From: an uncultured Bacilli bacterium
GTDB lineage: Bacteria; Bacillota_I; Bacilli_A; RF39; UBA660
DNA: 64,000 nucleotides
Direction: 5' to 3'
Assembly (NCBI GenBank): GCA_947629445.1
Contig: CANRDU010000003.1
Location: forward strand, 1-64,000
The position numbers were made by a program, and so were the translations under genes. The notes under the pieces were generated by a model. It worked only from the letters and a program-made list of their open reading frames with translations, was not told the DNA's origin and ran no database searches. Of the stretch, positions 46,892 to 57,466 are shown in pieces; position 1 is the stretch's first letter; every line of letters starts with the position of its first letter.

Positions 46892-48307
46892 ATGAACGAT
46901 AAAAAAAATGAAAAGATTACATCGAGAGATGTCGATTTTGCTAAGTGGTATACAGATGTTTGTAAAGCTGCTGACTTAGTCGACTATTCTTCTGTCAAAG
47001 GAAGTATGATTATTCGTCCTTATGGCTATGCTATTTGGGAGAATATAGTATCTGTTTTAGATAAAATGTTTAAAGCAACGGGGCATGTGAATGTACAGAT
47101 GCCGATGTTTATTCCCGAAAGTTTATTTAATATTGAAAAAGATCATGTAGAAGGTTTTGCGCCAGAAGTAGCATGGGTAACGCAAGGTGGAAATGAAAAG
47201 TTAGAAGAACGTATGATTGTAAGACCAACGAGTGAAGTGCTTTTCTGTGAACACTTTAAAAAGATTATTAAGTCTTACCGTGACCTACCACTATTATATA
47301 ATCAGTGGTGTACGATAGTGAGATGGGAAAAAGAGACGAGACCATTTTTACGGAGTCGTGAAATTTTATGGCAAGAAGGGCATACCATGCATGCTACGAA
47401 AGAAGAAGCAATGGAAGAGACTCTTCGCATGTTAAATGTTTACCGTGATTTACAGGAAAACTATTTAGCGCTCCCTGTCATTGTGGGAAAGAAAACAGAA
47501 AAGGAAAAGTTTGCTGGAGCGGAAGCTTCTTATACCGTAGAAGCCATGATGTGGGATGGCATTGCTCTTCAAAATGGAACTAGTCATTACTTTGGAGATG
47601 GTTTTGCCAAAGCTTTCAATATTCAGTTTTTAAATAAAAATAACGAATTAGAAACCCCATATCAAACTTCTTGGGGAGTAACCACTAGAATGATTGGTTC
47701 CATTATTATGGTTCATGGAGATGATCATGGTCTAGTGTTACCACCAAAAATTGCTCCCGTTAAAGTAGCGATTATTCCGATTGGGGAAGTAGACGAAGTA
47801 TTAGATAAAATTATAGAAGAATTAAAGACCAAAGATATTTCTTTCACGGTGGATAAGACGGATAAGTCTCCAGGATATAAATTTGCAGAAGCAGAAGTAA
47901 AGGGCTATCCAATTCGCTTAGAAGTAGGAAAAAGGGATTTAGAGCATGAGGAAGTAACTATTGTTAGAAGAGATACTTTAGAAAAAAGCAAAATCCGTTG
48001 GGAGGACGCTGTAAGTCGTATTGAAGAATTATTAGAGGAAATCCAAAAGGATATGTTAGAAAAAGCAAGGAAAAGAAGAGACTCTATGATTTATGATGCG
48101 AAGGATTATGATGAATTCTTAGAGATTGCCAAAAATAAAAATGGATTTATTAAGACTGCTTGGTGTGGTAATGAAGCTTGCGAAAATAAGATTAAAGAGG
48201 ATACTACTTACAAATCTAGATGTATTATTGAAGAATGTCATGATGAAAATTGTGTATGTTGTGGAAAGAAAGCACAATATAAGATTTATTGGGGAAAACA
48301 ATATTAG
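46892..48307 (+). CDS. proS: Prolyl-tRNA synthetase (archaeal/eukaryotic-like ProS type)
   Basis: RDVDFAKWYTDVCKAADLVDYSSVKGSMIIRPYGYAIWE, FLRSREILWQEGHT; zinc-binding-like C-terminus; RBS GGAGG. Confidence 0.93.
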   Translation: MNDKKNEKITSRDVDFAKWYTDVCKAADLVDYSSVKGSMIIRPYGYAIWENIVSVLDKMFKATGHVNVQMPMFIPESLFNIEKDHVEGFAPEVAWVTQGGNEKLEERMIVRPTSEVLFCEHFKKIIKSYRDLPLLYNQWCTIVRWEKETRPFLRSREILWQEGHTMHATKEEAMEETLRMLNVYRDLQENYLALPVIVGKKTEKEKFAGAEASYTVEAMMWDGIALQNGTSHYFGDGFAKAFNIQFLNKNNELETPYQTSWGVTTRMIGSIIMVHGDDHGLVLPPKIAPVKVAIIPIGEVDEVLDKIIEELKTKDISFTVDKTDKSPGYKFAEAEVKGYPIRLEVGKRDLEHEEVTIVRRDTLEKSKIRWEDAVSRIEELLEEIQKDMLEKARKRRDSMIYDAKDYDEFLEIAKNKNGFIKTAWCGNEACENKIKEDTTYKSRCIIEECHDENCVCCGKKAQYKIYWGKQY

Positions 48308-48315
48308 GAGGAAAT

Positions 48316-48861
48316 ATGATAGAAGAGATACTAGAAAATACCGAGATGGAAATGGTAGAAGCCATCGAAAATATGGAGAAAAGATTTACGAATATTCGGG
48401 CAGGAAGAGCCAATCCTGCTATGTTAGATGGTGTTATGGTAAATTATTATGGAGCGGATACCCCGTTAAAGCAGTTAGCGACGATTTCCATTCCAGAAGC
48501 TAGACAGTTATCTATTAAACCATTTGATAGAAGTTCTATTGGCGCTATTGAGAAGGCTATTTTTGAAGCTAATATTGGAATTACTCCTAATAATAATGGC
48601 GAAGTTATTATCTTAAATATTCCTGCTTTAACGGAGGATACGAGAAGAGAATATGTAAAACAAGCAAAAGGATATGCAGAAGACTGCCGTATTGTCTTAA
48701 GAAATATTCGTCAAGAAGCTAATAAAGCGATTGCAAAGACAGAATCAACAGAAGATGAAAAAAAATTAGGGGAGGAAAATGTCCAAGACCTAATTAATCA
48801 ATACAATAAAGAAGTAGATGAAAAATTTAAAGTAAAAGAAACGGAATTGATGAGTGTTTAA
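48316..48861 (+). CDS. frr: Ribosome recycling factor
   Basis: MEKRFTNIRAGRANPAMLDGVMVNYYGADTPLKQLATI. Confidence 0.96.
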   Translation: MIEEILENTEMEMVEAIENMEKRFTNIRAGRANPAMLDGVMVNYYGADTPLKQLATISIPEARQLSIKPFDRSSIGAIEKAIFEANIGITPNNNGEVIILNIPALTEDTRREYVKQAKGYAEDCRIVLRNIRQEANKAIAKTESTEDEKKLGEENVQDLINQYNKEVDEKFKVKETELMSV

Positions 48862-48908
48862 CTTATCTTTTTTTGACAAAGTATGCTATAATGAAGATGG
48901 TGAATCAT

Positions 48909-49817
48909 ATGAATCTATTTTTAAAGAAATATTTTGGAATTATAGTGACTTCGATAATCCTTCTGATGTTTTTAGGATCTACCTTTTATTCCCTTTTAAA
49001 ATATGATCAAGATTATGAAGAAATTCAAAAGGAACAAATTCTAGAACAAATTCGTATTTATTGTGATCCTATTCCTTCTGAATACGAAGAACTTTGTGCT
49101 TCCTTCGAAGAAACTTTAAAAGATGTTTCTGGTGCTCATTTTCTAGATAATTATGATGGAGGAAAACTATATCAATTATTAGCAGGAGAAGAAGGCGTGA
49201 TAGATGAGGAGTATGAAACAGAACGTTTTTATGACGAGTTTAGTATTGTTCTCACACTCTTGATTGCAGTATCATCGATTTATTTATGGCATATGAAAAA
49301 GAAAAAAGGGAGACTCAAAAATGAATTCGTTCGTATCTCTTATCAAAAATGGTTTCGAAATAATTATTTCGTAGGGGCTTTGATAGCGATAATTCCAATT
49401 CTTTTTTTGGTAATTGCTTATATTTTATGCTATGTAGTTACCAAAACACTTCCATCTTCTGAATTAGTGCCTTATGGGATTCATTTTCTGACGCTTTTCT
49501 TATTTGCTTTAGGCATCTACCATTTAGCGCTAATAGCCGATCGAAAGAGTAAAAACTTTTTTCTTACGATGATTATCTTTTTCACTTTATTGGTATTATG
49601 CTATATTGGAAATTCCCTCATCGGGCGTTTGGTTTTCCATATTGGCTGGACAAATTATCCAGAATTAGGCGATATCTTTACTTTTAGTTATTTTCAAACG
49701 GCTGACTTCTATTTTCCTCTTTTCATGGTTATTTTCTTTTCCTTGATAACGTTTGGAATCGTTTGTTTATGTTATAAAAATAAAGAGAGGTTGTTGATAG
49801 ATAGTGAAAGAAATTAG
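48909..49817 (+). CDS. Multi-TM protein, probable ABC-2 transport subunit
   Basis: Several TM segments; upstream of a second membrane protein and an ABC ATPase; start after TGCTATAAT/GGTGA module. Confidence 0.6.
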   Translation: MNLFLKKYFGIIVTSIILLMFLGSTFYSLLKYDQDYEEIQKEQILEQIRIYCDPIPSEYEELCASFEETLKDVSGAHFLDNYDGGKLYQLLAGEEGVIDEEYETERFYDEFSIVLTLLIAVSSIYLWHMKKKKGRLKNEFVRISYQKWFRNNYFVGALIAIIPILFLVIAYILCYVVTKTLPSSELVPYGIHFLTLFLFALGIYHLALIADRKSKNFFLTMIIFFTLLVLCYIGNSLIGRLVFHIGWTNYPELGDIFTFSYFQTADFYFPLFMVIFFSLITFGIVCLCYKNKERLLIDSERN

Positions 49818-50544
49818 ACTTTATACCAAAAATGACATAGGATTTCTTTTAACATTGCTTTCTATTGTCGCTTTAGAGATTATGAATCTTTTAGATATTG
49901 TCCATAGTATTGCTCATTTTGATTATACCAGTTATTTTTCTTCTCATTTCAATATGATTATGTTTCCCGTTTTTTTAATTATGATTTATATGACGATTCA
50001 AGTGTGTAGATATCATGACTTAGATACGGTATGGATTTTACGGTACAAAGATCGCTCTTATTATGTGAAGAGACTTCTCAAAAAAGTTTGGATTCATAAT
50101 GGCATTGTTTACTTTTTTATCATCCTGATTACTTGTCTTATTTCTTATATTACTTTTCTAGTCGCTGGGACAAATGCCTCTATTTGGGAAAAAACTTATT
50201 TAGAAGGATTAGGAGTTCCATATTGTATATTTGAAACGATAAAATATTATTTTTTAGTGCAATTACTCCTTAGTATGTTTGTTATTTTCTTAAAATACTT
50301 GCCGAAGATACTTTCTTATTTCTCACTACTTCTCATTTTATTCTTTAGTTTTACGCCAATTGAAAATGTACCGATTCATGGCATGAAAGATATGATTTTA
50401 ACTCCTAATGGATATATTTATAGTCAACGTTTTCAAAGTTTCTTTTTACAAATAGGAATAAGCAGTTTCTACTTGGTTCTTTTAAGTGTTATCGTTATCG
50501 TATTCTATAAACTTTTACATCACCGCAAGTTTGATATTGGATAG
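49804..50544 (+). CDS. Multi-TM protein, probable ABC-2 transport subunit
   Basis: Overlaps the preceding gene; adjacent to the ATPase. Confidence 0.6.
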   Translation: MKEIRLYTKNDIGFLLTLLSIVALEIMNLLDIVHSIAHFDYTSYFSSHFNMIMFPVFLIMIYMTIQVCRYHDLDTVWILRYKDRSYYVKRLLKKVWIHNGIVYFFIILITCLISYITFLVAGTNASIWEKTYLEGLGVPYCIFETIKYYFLVQLLLSMFVIFLKYLPKILSYFSLLLILFFSFTPIENVPIHGMKDMILTPNGYIYSQRFQSFFLQIGISSFYLVLLSVIVIVFYKLLHHRKFDIG

Positions 50545-50552
50545 GAGGATTT

Positions 50553-51188
50553 ATGAAAATTGAAGTGAAAAAGGTATCGAAAAAGTTTCAAAAAAATGAA
50601 GTGTTAAAAGAGACTAATATGGTTTTTGAAAGTGGAAAAATATATAGTTTAATTGGTCGAAATGGTAGTGGCAAAACGGTTCTTTTAAAAATTTTATGTG
50701 GTCTTTATTATCCTACGAGTGGAGAGGTTTTATTTGATGGCATCGATTATTTAAAAAGGAATAGTTTTCCCAAAAATCTAGGAGCTTTAATTGAAAATCC
50801 TGCTTTTATCGATTCTATGACTGGTTTAGAAAATTTAGAAATGCTTGCGAAAATTAATAAAAAGATTGATAGAGAGAAAATTATAGAGACATTAAAATTA
50901 GTAGGACTTTATGAAGAGCGTAATAAGCTTTATTATAAATATTCTTTGGGAACGAAACAAAAACTAGGATTAGCCCAAGCATTTATGGAAGATCCAGACA
51001 TTCTTATCTTAGATGAACCCTTTAATGGGATTGAAGAGGAGACTGTAGAACGATTAAGAAATTACTTGCTAAAACTGAAAGAAGAAGGAAAGTTGATTAT
51101 TTTATCAACGCATATCAAAGAAGATATTGAAAAAGTAACAGATGTTATTTATCGGGTCGATAACGGAGTGATTAGGGAGGTACACTAA
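50553..51188 (+). CDS. ABC transporter ATP-binding protein
   Basis: GRNGSGKTVLLK, YSLGTKQKLGLAQA, ILILDEPFNG. Confidence 0.9.
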   Translation: MKIEVKKVSKKFQKNEVLKETNMVFESGKIYSLIGRNGSGKTVLLKILCGLYYPTSGEVLFDGIDYLKRNSFPKNLGALIENPAFIDSMTGLENLEMLAKINKKIDREKIIETLKLVGLYEERNKLYYKYSLGTKQKLGLAQAFMEDPDILILDEPFNGIEEETVERLRNYLLKLKEEGKLIILSTHIKEDIEKVTDVIYRVDNGVIREVH

Positions 51189-51282
51189 TCACTCTTTTTT
51201 AGTTTACTTTCTTTTGATGAATTCCGATAAAATCCGTTTTTTTATTTGCACTCATTCACTATATTTGATATAATGTTGAAAG

Positions 51283-52440
51283 GTGAGAAAAGTGTTTAGA
51301 GATGATAAAAAGCAATTAGACCATCAATCCCTCAATGAGGTTATCGGTCTTTCTAAAAATATTTTAAGAGTTTTATTTGTTTTACTAATTATTTTAATAT
51401 CTTGGGTGGGAATTGTCATTTTACGAGAATTAAAAATTCCTACTATTCTTCGAACGGTTTTGGAAATATTAAGTCCTCTATTTATCGGGATGATTGTTGC
51501 TTGGCTTTTAAATCCTTTTGTAAAATGGTTAAAGAAGAAAAAAGTGAAAAGATTATTTGGTGTTATTATTTCTTATATATTGTTAATTGGGGGATTAACG
51601 CTTTTTTTAGGAACATTGATTCCAATACTCTATGAACAAATTATTGATTTCGTAGGAACACTACCAGGTCTATTTAGTGGTATTGAGAAATGGTTAGATC
51701 AGTTTTTATCTAAGTTTAATACCATTGAGGCTTTTGATATTAATAGTGCGAAAGAAAATTTGTTTTTGCAATTAGAGGCATTTGGACAGAACCTTTATCA
51801 ATCTCTTCCTGATTATATTGTTAGTGTAGGAAGTTCATTGGTATCTGGCTTTAGTACTTTCTTAGTAGGGTTAGTAATTGGCTTCTTTCTATTACTCAGT
51901 TTTGATGATGTGGAAGAGACATTTATCTATTTATTTCCTAAAAAATTTAGAAAAGATGCGGATGAATTATTTGGTCAAATTAACAGTTCTCTTAAAAACT
52001 ATGTTTTGGGAGTATTGTTAGATGCTTTTGTAATCTTTATTATTTGTAGTATTACTTTTTCACTCGTTGGATTACGAGCTCCACTTTTATTTGCTATTTT
52101 CTGTGCGATTACGAATGTTATTCCTTATGTTGGACCTTATATTGGCGCAGTACCAGCCGTTATTGTTGGTTTTTCCATGAATCCGACGATTGGACTTTTG
52201 ACCGTTGGTTCTATTGTGATTATTCAGTTTATTGAAGGAAATTTCTTACAAGAATATATCTTGAGTAAGACAACGAAATTACATCCAGTAACGATTATTA
52301 TTGGACTTTTGATTTTCCAACATTTCTGGGGAATTATTGGTATGGTTATTTCAACACCAGTAATTGCGATTGGAAAAATTATTTTCCAATTCTTCAGTAA
52401 AAAATGGAAATGGTTAGATTATATGGATGAGGTGGATTAA
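51283..52440 (+). CDS. AI-2E family transporter (YueF/YdiK-like)
   Basis: Polytopic; IGAVPAVIVGFSMNPTIGL..., IIGLLIFQHFWGIIGMVISTPVIAI; GTG start likely. Confidence 0.85.
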   Translation: MRKVFRDDKKQLDHQSLNEVIGLSKNILRVLFVLLIILISWVGIVILRELKIPTILRTVLEILSPLFIGMIVAWLLNPFVKWLKKKKVKRLFGVIISYILLIGGLTLFLGTLIPILYEQIIDFVGTLPGLFSGIEKWLDQFLSKFNTIEAFDINSAKENLFLQLEAFGQNLYQSLPDYIVSVGSSLVSGFSTFLVGLVIGFFLLLSFDDVEETFIYLFPKKFRKDADELFGQINSSLKNYVLGVLLDAFVIFIICSITFSLVGLRAPLLFAIFCAITNVIPYVGPYIGAVPAVIVGFSMNPTIGLLTVGSIVIIQFIEGNFLQEYILSKTTKLHPVTIIIGLLIFQHFWGIIGMVISTPVIAIGKIIFQFFSKKWKWLDYMDEVD

Positions 52441-53093
52441 TGAATAAAATAGTAGCGATTGATGGACCAGCCGGTAGTGGGAAAGGAACAGTAACTCCTA
52501 TTATTGCGAAAAGGTGTCACTTGGTAAATATTGATACGGGGGCGACTTACCGCTGTGTTGCTTTAGCTGCCTTAAGAAATCATTTAACGGTAGAAGATGA
52601 AGAGGAGATTATAGAATTATCTTCTAAAATTACCATTGCGTTTGATGAAGAAGGAAAAGTATATCTAAATGGGGAAGATGTATCTTCCGAAATTCGTGGT
52701 AAAGAAGTAACCCAAATTGTTTCTCCTATTTCGAGTATTGTAGCGGTACGTAAAAATATGGTGGATTTGCAAAGAAAAATGGCAGAGGGAAAAGACGTCA
52801 TTATGGAAGGTAGAGATATTACAACCGTCGTTTTTCCAAATGCTCCTTATAAATTTTATTTAGATGCTTCCTTAGAAGAGAGAGCAAGAAGACGCTATAA
52901 GCAAAATCAGGAAAAAGGTATTGATATGTCCTATGAAGAGGTATTAGAGAATATTCAGAAGCGAGATTATAACGACATGCATAAAGAAGTTGGGTCTCTC
53001 AAGCGGACAGAAGATGCTATTTATATAGATACTACTCATATGACGATTGAAGAAGTAGTAGAGAAAATGATGAAAATTATTGAAGGTGATTAG
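52440..53093 (+). CDS. cmk: Cytidylate kinase
   Basis: AIDGPAGSGKGT, MEGRDITTVVFPNA, RKRR-type substrate regions. Confidence 0.95.
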   Translation: MNKIVAIDGPAGSGKGTVTPIIAKRCHLVNIDTGATYRCVALAALRNHLTVEDEEEIIELSSKITIAFDEEGKVYLNGEDVSSEIRGKEVTQIVSPISSIVAVRKNMVDLQRKMAEGKDVIMEGRDITTVVFPNAPYKFYLDASLEERARRRYKQNQEKGIDMSYEEVLENIQKRDYNDMHKEVGSLKRTEDAIYIDTTHMTIEEVVEKMMKIIEGD

Positions 53094-53094
53094 A

Positions 53095-54840
53095 ATGAAC
53101 CTAAAAGACTTATATATTGATTTTTTTATTAGACATGGACATAAACAAATTCCTAGTGCCCCAGTAGTACCGGAAAATGATCCTAGTGTTTTATTTAATA
53201 CAGCAGGTATGCAACCATTAATTCCTTATTTAATGGGGCAACCGCATCCTTACGGAACGAGACTTTGTGATTATCAAAAATGTGTCCGCACCAATGATTT
53301 GGATTCGGTAGGGGATGTTACTCATCATACTTTCTTTGAGATGCTAGGTAATTGGAGTTTAGGAGATTATTTTAAACAGGAAAGTATTTCATGGAGTTTT
53401 GAGTTTTTAACAGTAGATTTAAAGATTCCAAAGGAACGTTTAGCGGTTACTGTTTTTGCTGGTAATGATACTATTCCTTTTGATCAAGAATCTTACGATA
53501 AATGGTTAAGTTTAGGAATTCCAAGTTCTCGCATTGCGAAAACGGTAGAAGATAATTTTTGGATTGCTGGAGAGTCTGGTCCATGTGGTCCAGATACAGA
53601 GATATTCTATTTCCGTAGTGAAGAGGATATTCCAGATACTTTTGATCCAGAAGATAGTCGTTGGGTAGAGATTTGGAATAATGTATTTATGCAATATCAT
53701 AAGGATGCAAATGGTGTGGTAACAGAGCTTCCTAAGAAAAATGTAGATACTGGAATGGGCGTAGAGAGAACGACCGCTATTTTAGAAGGTGTGAACGATA
53801 ATTATCTATCTAGTATCTGGAAAGATGTTATTGAACGGATTCGTTCTATTTCTGGACTTCCTTATGAAGGGGAAAATAAAAAAAGTATGCGTATTATTGC
53901 GGATCATATGCGTACGGCTGTTTTTATTAGTGCTGATCCTGCAGGAATTAAACCAAGTAATACTGATCAAGGATATATTTTGAGAAGATTAATCCGTAGA
54001 GCTATTCGTCATGCCAAAAAATTAAATATCGATATGAATAGCGATTGGGAACAACAGTTAGCTATGATAATCTTGGATAAGTATAAAGATTATTACAAAG
54101 AATTAGAAGATAATTATCAGTTAGTTTTAGATGTTTTAAAGAACGAAAAAGAAAAATTTAATAAGACTCTTGAAAAGGGCTTAAGAGAATTTGAAAAAGC
54201 AACTAGAAATACGGATAAAGTAGATGATGTTACGGCCTTTCATTTATATGATACTTATGGCTTTCCAATTGAGCTTACCATGGAACTTGCCAGTGAACGA
54301 GGAATCGAAGTAGATGAGGCTGGATTCGAAAGAAAATTTAAAGAACATCAAGAATTGTCTCGAACGGCTTCCGCAGGTAAATTTAAAGGAGGCCTTGCTG
54401 GAAATGGGGAAATTGAAACCCGTTATCATACTGCTACTCACTTATTAAATGCTGCTTTAAAAATAGTAGTAGGACCAGATGTTCATCAAAAAGGAAGTAA
54501 TATTACATCTGAAAGAATGAGATTTGATTTTAGTTGTGATCATAAATTATCAGAGGAAGAAAAAAGCAAAGCAGAATCTCTAGTAAATGAATGGATTCAA
54601 GAAGGATTAGAGGTAACGGTTACCGAAATGAATAAAGAAGATGCCATTAAAAGTGGTGCTGAATGTATGTTTATTGAAAAATATCCAGATGTGGTAACAG
54701 TCTATACAATCGGTAATGTATCCAAAGAGTTATGTGGTGGTCCTCATGTAAAAAACACAAAGGAACTAGGGACATTCCATATTAAAAAAGAAGAGGCAAG
54801 TAGTGCGGGAGTAAGACGTATTAAAGCCGTCTTAGAGTAG
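53095..54840 (+). CDS. alaS: Alanyl-tRNA synthetase, short form
   Basis: FNTAGMQPLIPYL, HHTFFEMLGNWSLGDYFK, TATHLLNAALK, CGGPHV; ends shortly after the editing domain. Confidence 0.92.
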   Translation: MNLKDLYIDFFIRHGHKQIPSAPVVPENDPSVLFNTAGMQPLIPYLMGQPHPYGTRLCDYQKCVRTNDLDSVGDVTHHTFFEMLGNWSLGDYFKQESISWSFEFLTVDLKIPKERLAVTVFAGNDTIPFDQESYDKWLSLGIPSSRIAKTVEDNFWIAGESGPCGPDTEIFYFRSEEDIPDTFDPEDSRWVEIWNNVFMQYHKDANGVVTELPKKNVDTGMGVERTTAILEGVNDNYLSSIWKDVIERIRSISGLPYEGENKKSMRIIADHMRTAVFISADPAGIKPSNTDQGYILRRLIRRAIRHAKKLNIDMNSDWEQQLAMIILDKYKDYYKELEDNYQLVLDVLKNEKEKFNKTLEKGLREFEKATRNTDKVDDVTAFHLYDTYGFPIELTMELASERGIEVDEAGFERKFKEHQELSRTASAGKFKGGLAGNGEIETRYHTATHLLNAALKIVVGPDVHQKGSNITSERMRFDFSCDHKLSEEEKSKAESLVNEWIQEGLEVTVTEMNKEDAIKSGAECMFIEKYPDVVTVYTIGNVSKELCGGPHVKNTKELGTFHIKKEEASSAGVRRIKAVLE

Positions 54841-54848
54841 GAGGAAGT

Positions 54849-55616
54849 ATGAAAAAAGGAAGAACTGGAAAAATGTCTTTGTTAGCAGTGGCATTTTTAG
54901 TTGCTCTTATTGGGATTTCTTTTACTTTAGAAAAAGATCAAAAAAATAAGAAAGATAATAGTAATACCAATAGCAATCAAAATCCTGAAGAAGTAACAGA
55001 TGCGATAAGATTTAAAAATGAATATGAAGAATTAAATGGTCAAAAGGCAAATGGGGATAAAACTTTCTTAGAAATTTCTATTCCAGAAGATAATCCTATG
55101 AAATATGCTGAGTTAGAAGAAATCATGACGCTACTAAAAAGTGGCACAGGTGTCATTTATTTTGGACGTCCAAATTGTCCTTGGTGTCGGAATGCGGTTC
55201 CTGTTTTAATAGAGGCAGCGAAGGAATTAGAGATTAGTGATATTTATTATTACAATGTCAATGCTATTAAAAACGAGTGGGCTGTTAAAGATGGCGAGGT
55301 TGTGAAGACATCTCCTGAAAAAGAAGGATATTATGATTTGTTAAAGATTCTCGATAAGGAATTAGATGAATATACGGTTACGGATGAAAATGGTAAAGCA
55401 TACGAAGTAGGCGAAAAAAGAATTTATGTTCCAATGGTTGTCGTTGTAAAAGATGGAACGATTATGGCTAGTCATGTAAGTACAGTCGATTTACTAGATG
55501 GACAAACTTCTTATGATCGATTAAATGATAGTCAACGAGAGGAACTATTAAATCTCTATGTAGAAGATTTAGCAGAATCTATCGATCCAGGATACTGTGA
55601 TGAGGCATGTGAATAA
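54849..55616 (+). CDS. Membrane-anchored thioredoxin-fold protein
   Basis: N-terminal TM; YFGRPNCPWCRNAVPVL. Confidence 0.75.
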   Translation: MKKGRTGKMSLLAVAFLVALIGISFTLEKDQKNKKDNSNTNSNQNPEEVTDAIRFKNEYEELNGQKANGDKTFLEISIPEDNPMKYAELEEIMTLLKSGTGVIYFGRPNCPWCRNAVPVLIEAAKELEISDIYYYNVNAIKNEWAVKDGEVVKTSPEKEGYYDLLKILDKELDEYTVTDENGKAYEVGEKRIYVPMVVVVKDGTIMASHVSTVDLLDGQTSYDRLNDSQREELLNLYVEDLAESIDPGYCDEACE

Positions 55617-56236
55617 TGAATTTTCAAGTTCGTTGTGAAGAAATATTAAATCAAATAAAAGAAAGAAGAGATACACCATCTCTTCTTCTTCATGCTTGTT
55701 GTGCACCGTGTAGTAGTTATGTTTTAGAATATTTAAGCAAGTATTTTAATATTACTATTCTCTATTATAATCCAAATATTTATCCAGAATTAGAGTATCA
55801 GCGTAGATTGCAAGAATTAAAAGATTATTTAAAAAAGATATCTTTTTTGCATTCTGTTACATTAGTGGAAGATTCCTATAATCCTGATGAATATTATCAG
55901 GTAGTAAAAGGAAAAGAGGAATTAGGAGAACGAAGCGAGAGGTGTTATTCTTGTTATCAACTTCGGATGTCTCGTGCTTGCAAGTATGCTAAGAGTCACC
56001 ATATGGATTATTTTACGACTACATTATCGATTAGTCCCTACAAGAAAAGCGATTGGATTAATGAAATAGGAAAATCCCTACAAGACCAATATGGGATTTC
56101 TTATTTGTATGCTGATTTTAAAAAGAAAAACGGTTATAAAAGATCGATTGAATTATCCAAAGAATATGGACTTTATCGTCAAGATTATTGTGGGTGTGTC
56201 TATTCTAAAATAGAGCGTGAAAAAAAAGAGCAATAA
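55616..56236 (+). CDS. queH: Epoxyqueuosine reductase QueH
   Basis: LLLHACCAPCSSYVLEYL, ERCYSCYQLRM, YRQDYCGC. Confidence 0.93.
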   Translation: MNFQVRCEEILNQIKERRDTPSLLLHACCAPCSSYVLEYLSKYFNITILYYNPNIYPELEYQRRLQELKDYLKKISFLHSVTLVEDSYNPDEYYQVVKGKEELGERSERCYSCYQLRMSRACKYAKSHHMDYFTTTLSISPYKKSDWINEIGKSLQDQYGISYLYADFKKKNGYKRSIELSKEYGLYRQDYCGCVYSKIEREKKEQ

Positions 56237-56244
56237 CTCTTTTT

Positions 56245-56796
56245 TTATAAATCCTTACATTGTGCGCCTTTTTCTAAATACATGGATTTAATGTTAGATA
56301 AAGTAAACCGATAGTCATCTGTTAAGTATGACTTTAATGTCTCAGCATTATCTCCTTGAGATAGTTCTTCCAGATTAAATTTTGTATAATCAATCGTAGT
56401 ATCGACAGTTAGGATATTACCATCAACCGAAACCTTATAGTCATATCCACCATCTGGTCCGTATTCTTTGGTTGCACTAGAGTCTCTTTCCACACTTTGT
56501 TGAAAATCGATAATAGTAGGACGATTATTAGATTTTAATAGTTGTCTACTTACTAATTTGGTTACATAGCCATCTTTATCTGCATAAATAATAAATTTAG
56601 CACCCATGACATATCCTTCTGTTTCTGCATAATCATAATCAACGGTACATACAGAACTAGCATTCTTTTGATCTAACTCTATTTGACTGGATAAATCGGC
56701 AACGAGTTCTTCTTTTTTGTTATTGTTATTTTCCCCACATCCGGATAGGGTAACCATAACTCCTAGCGCTACTAACCATAAACTTATTTTTTTCAT
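56245..56796 (-). CDS. Lipoprotein (DUF1307/YehR-like), paralogue of 40513-41007
   Basis: Lipobox MVTLSGCG; YDYKVSVDGNILTVDTTIDY...IKSMYLEKGAQC. Confidence 0.65.
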   Translation of the reverse strand: MKKISLWLVALGVMVTLSGCGENNNNKKEELVADLSSQIELDQKNASSVCTVDYDYAETEGYVMGAKFIIYADKDGYVTKLVSRQLLKSNNRPTIIDFQQSVERDSSATKEYGPDGGYDYKVSVDGNILTVDTTIDYTKFNLEELSQGDNAETLKSYLTDDYRFTLSNIKSMYLEKGAQCKDL

Positions 56797-56898
56797 ATTA
56801 TCACCATAGTCATTATAACATAAAAAAACTTTACGGAAAAGAATTTTCCTATAATTGCTTAATTTTCTTTTTCTTGTTATAATGAGTTAGGAGGAAGT

Positions 56899-57423
56899 AT
56901 GAAAATATTAATCGCAACCGAAAATATTGTAAAAGTAGAAGCTTGTCAAGCTGCTTTTGAAACTTATTTTGAAAATGTGAAAGTAGAGGCTGTCCATGTA
57001 CCATCAGAAGTAGGCGAAATGCCTCTCAATGATGAAATCGGAGAAGGCACTAAAAATCGTATTAAAAATTTAAAAAAATATGCACAAGAAAATCATTTAC
57101 AAGTGGATTACTATGTCGCTGTTGAATCTGGCATCAATAATTATTTTAAATCATGGATGATTACTAGTGTTGCAGGAATAGAAAATGATTCTGGTCTTGC
57201 AAGTTATTCTACCTCCCCAAGTTATCCTATCCCAGGAGAATATGTAGAGGAAATCATTCGAGATGGCTTAGGAGTTGTAATGGACCGTATTTTTGCAGAT
57301 GATGATTCAGGACACCATAAAGGAGGAATTGGCTTTTTAACACATGGTAAAATCACTAGACGCTCTTTAATCCAAGAATCTTTTATGATGGCACTCATTC
57401 GAGTAATTAATGATAATTGGTAA
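56899..57423 (+). CDS. DUF84 / inosine-xanthosine triphosphatase-like protein
   Basis: KILIATENIVKVEACQAAF, VAVESGI, GGIGFLTHGKITR. Confidence 0.88.
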   Translation: MKILIATENIVKVEACQAAFETYFENVKVEAVHVPSEVGEMPLNDEIGEGTKNRIKNLKKYAQENHLQVDYYVAVESGINNYFKSWMITSVAGIENDSGLASYSTSPSYPIPGEYVEEIIRDGLGVVMDRIFADDDSGHHKGGIGFLTHGKITRRSLIQESFMMALIRVINDNW

Positions 57424-57466
57424 AAAAATTTAACAAAATTTTCACATGATTAACACAAATAAAGGT

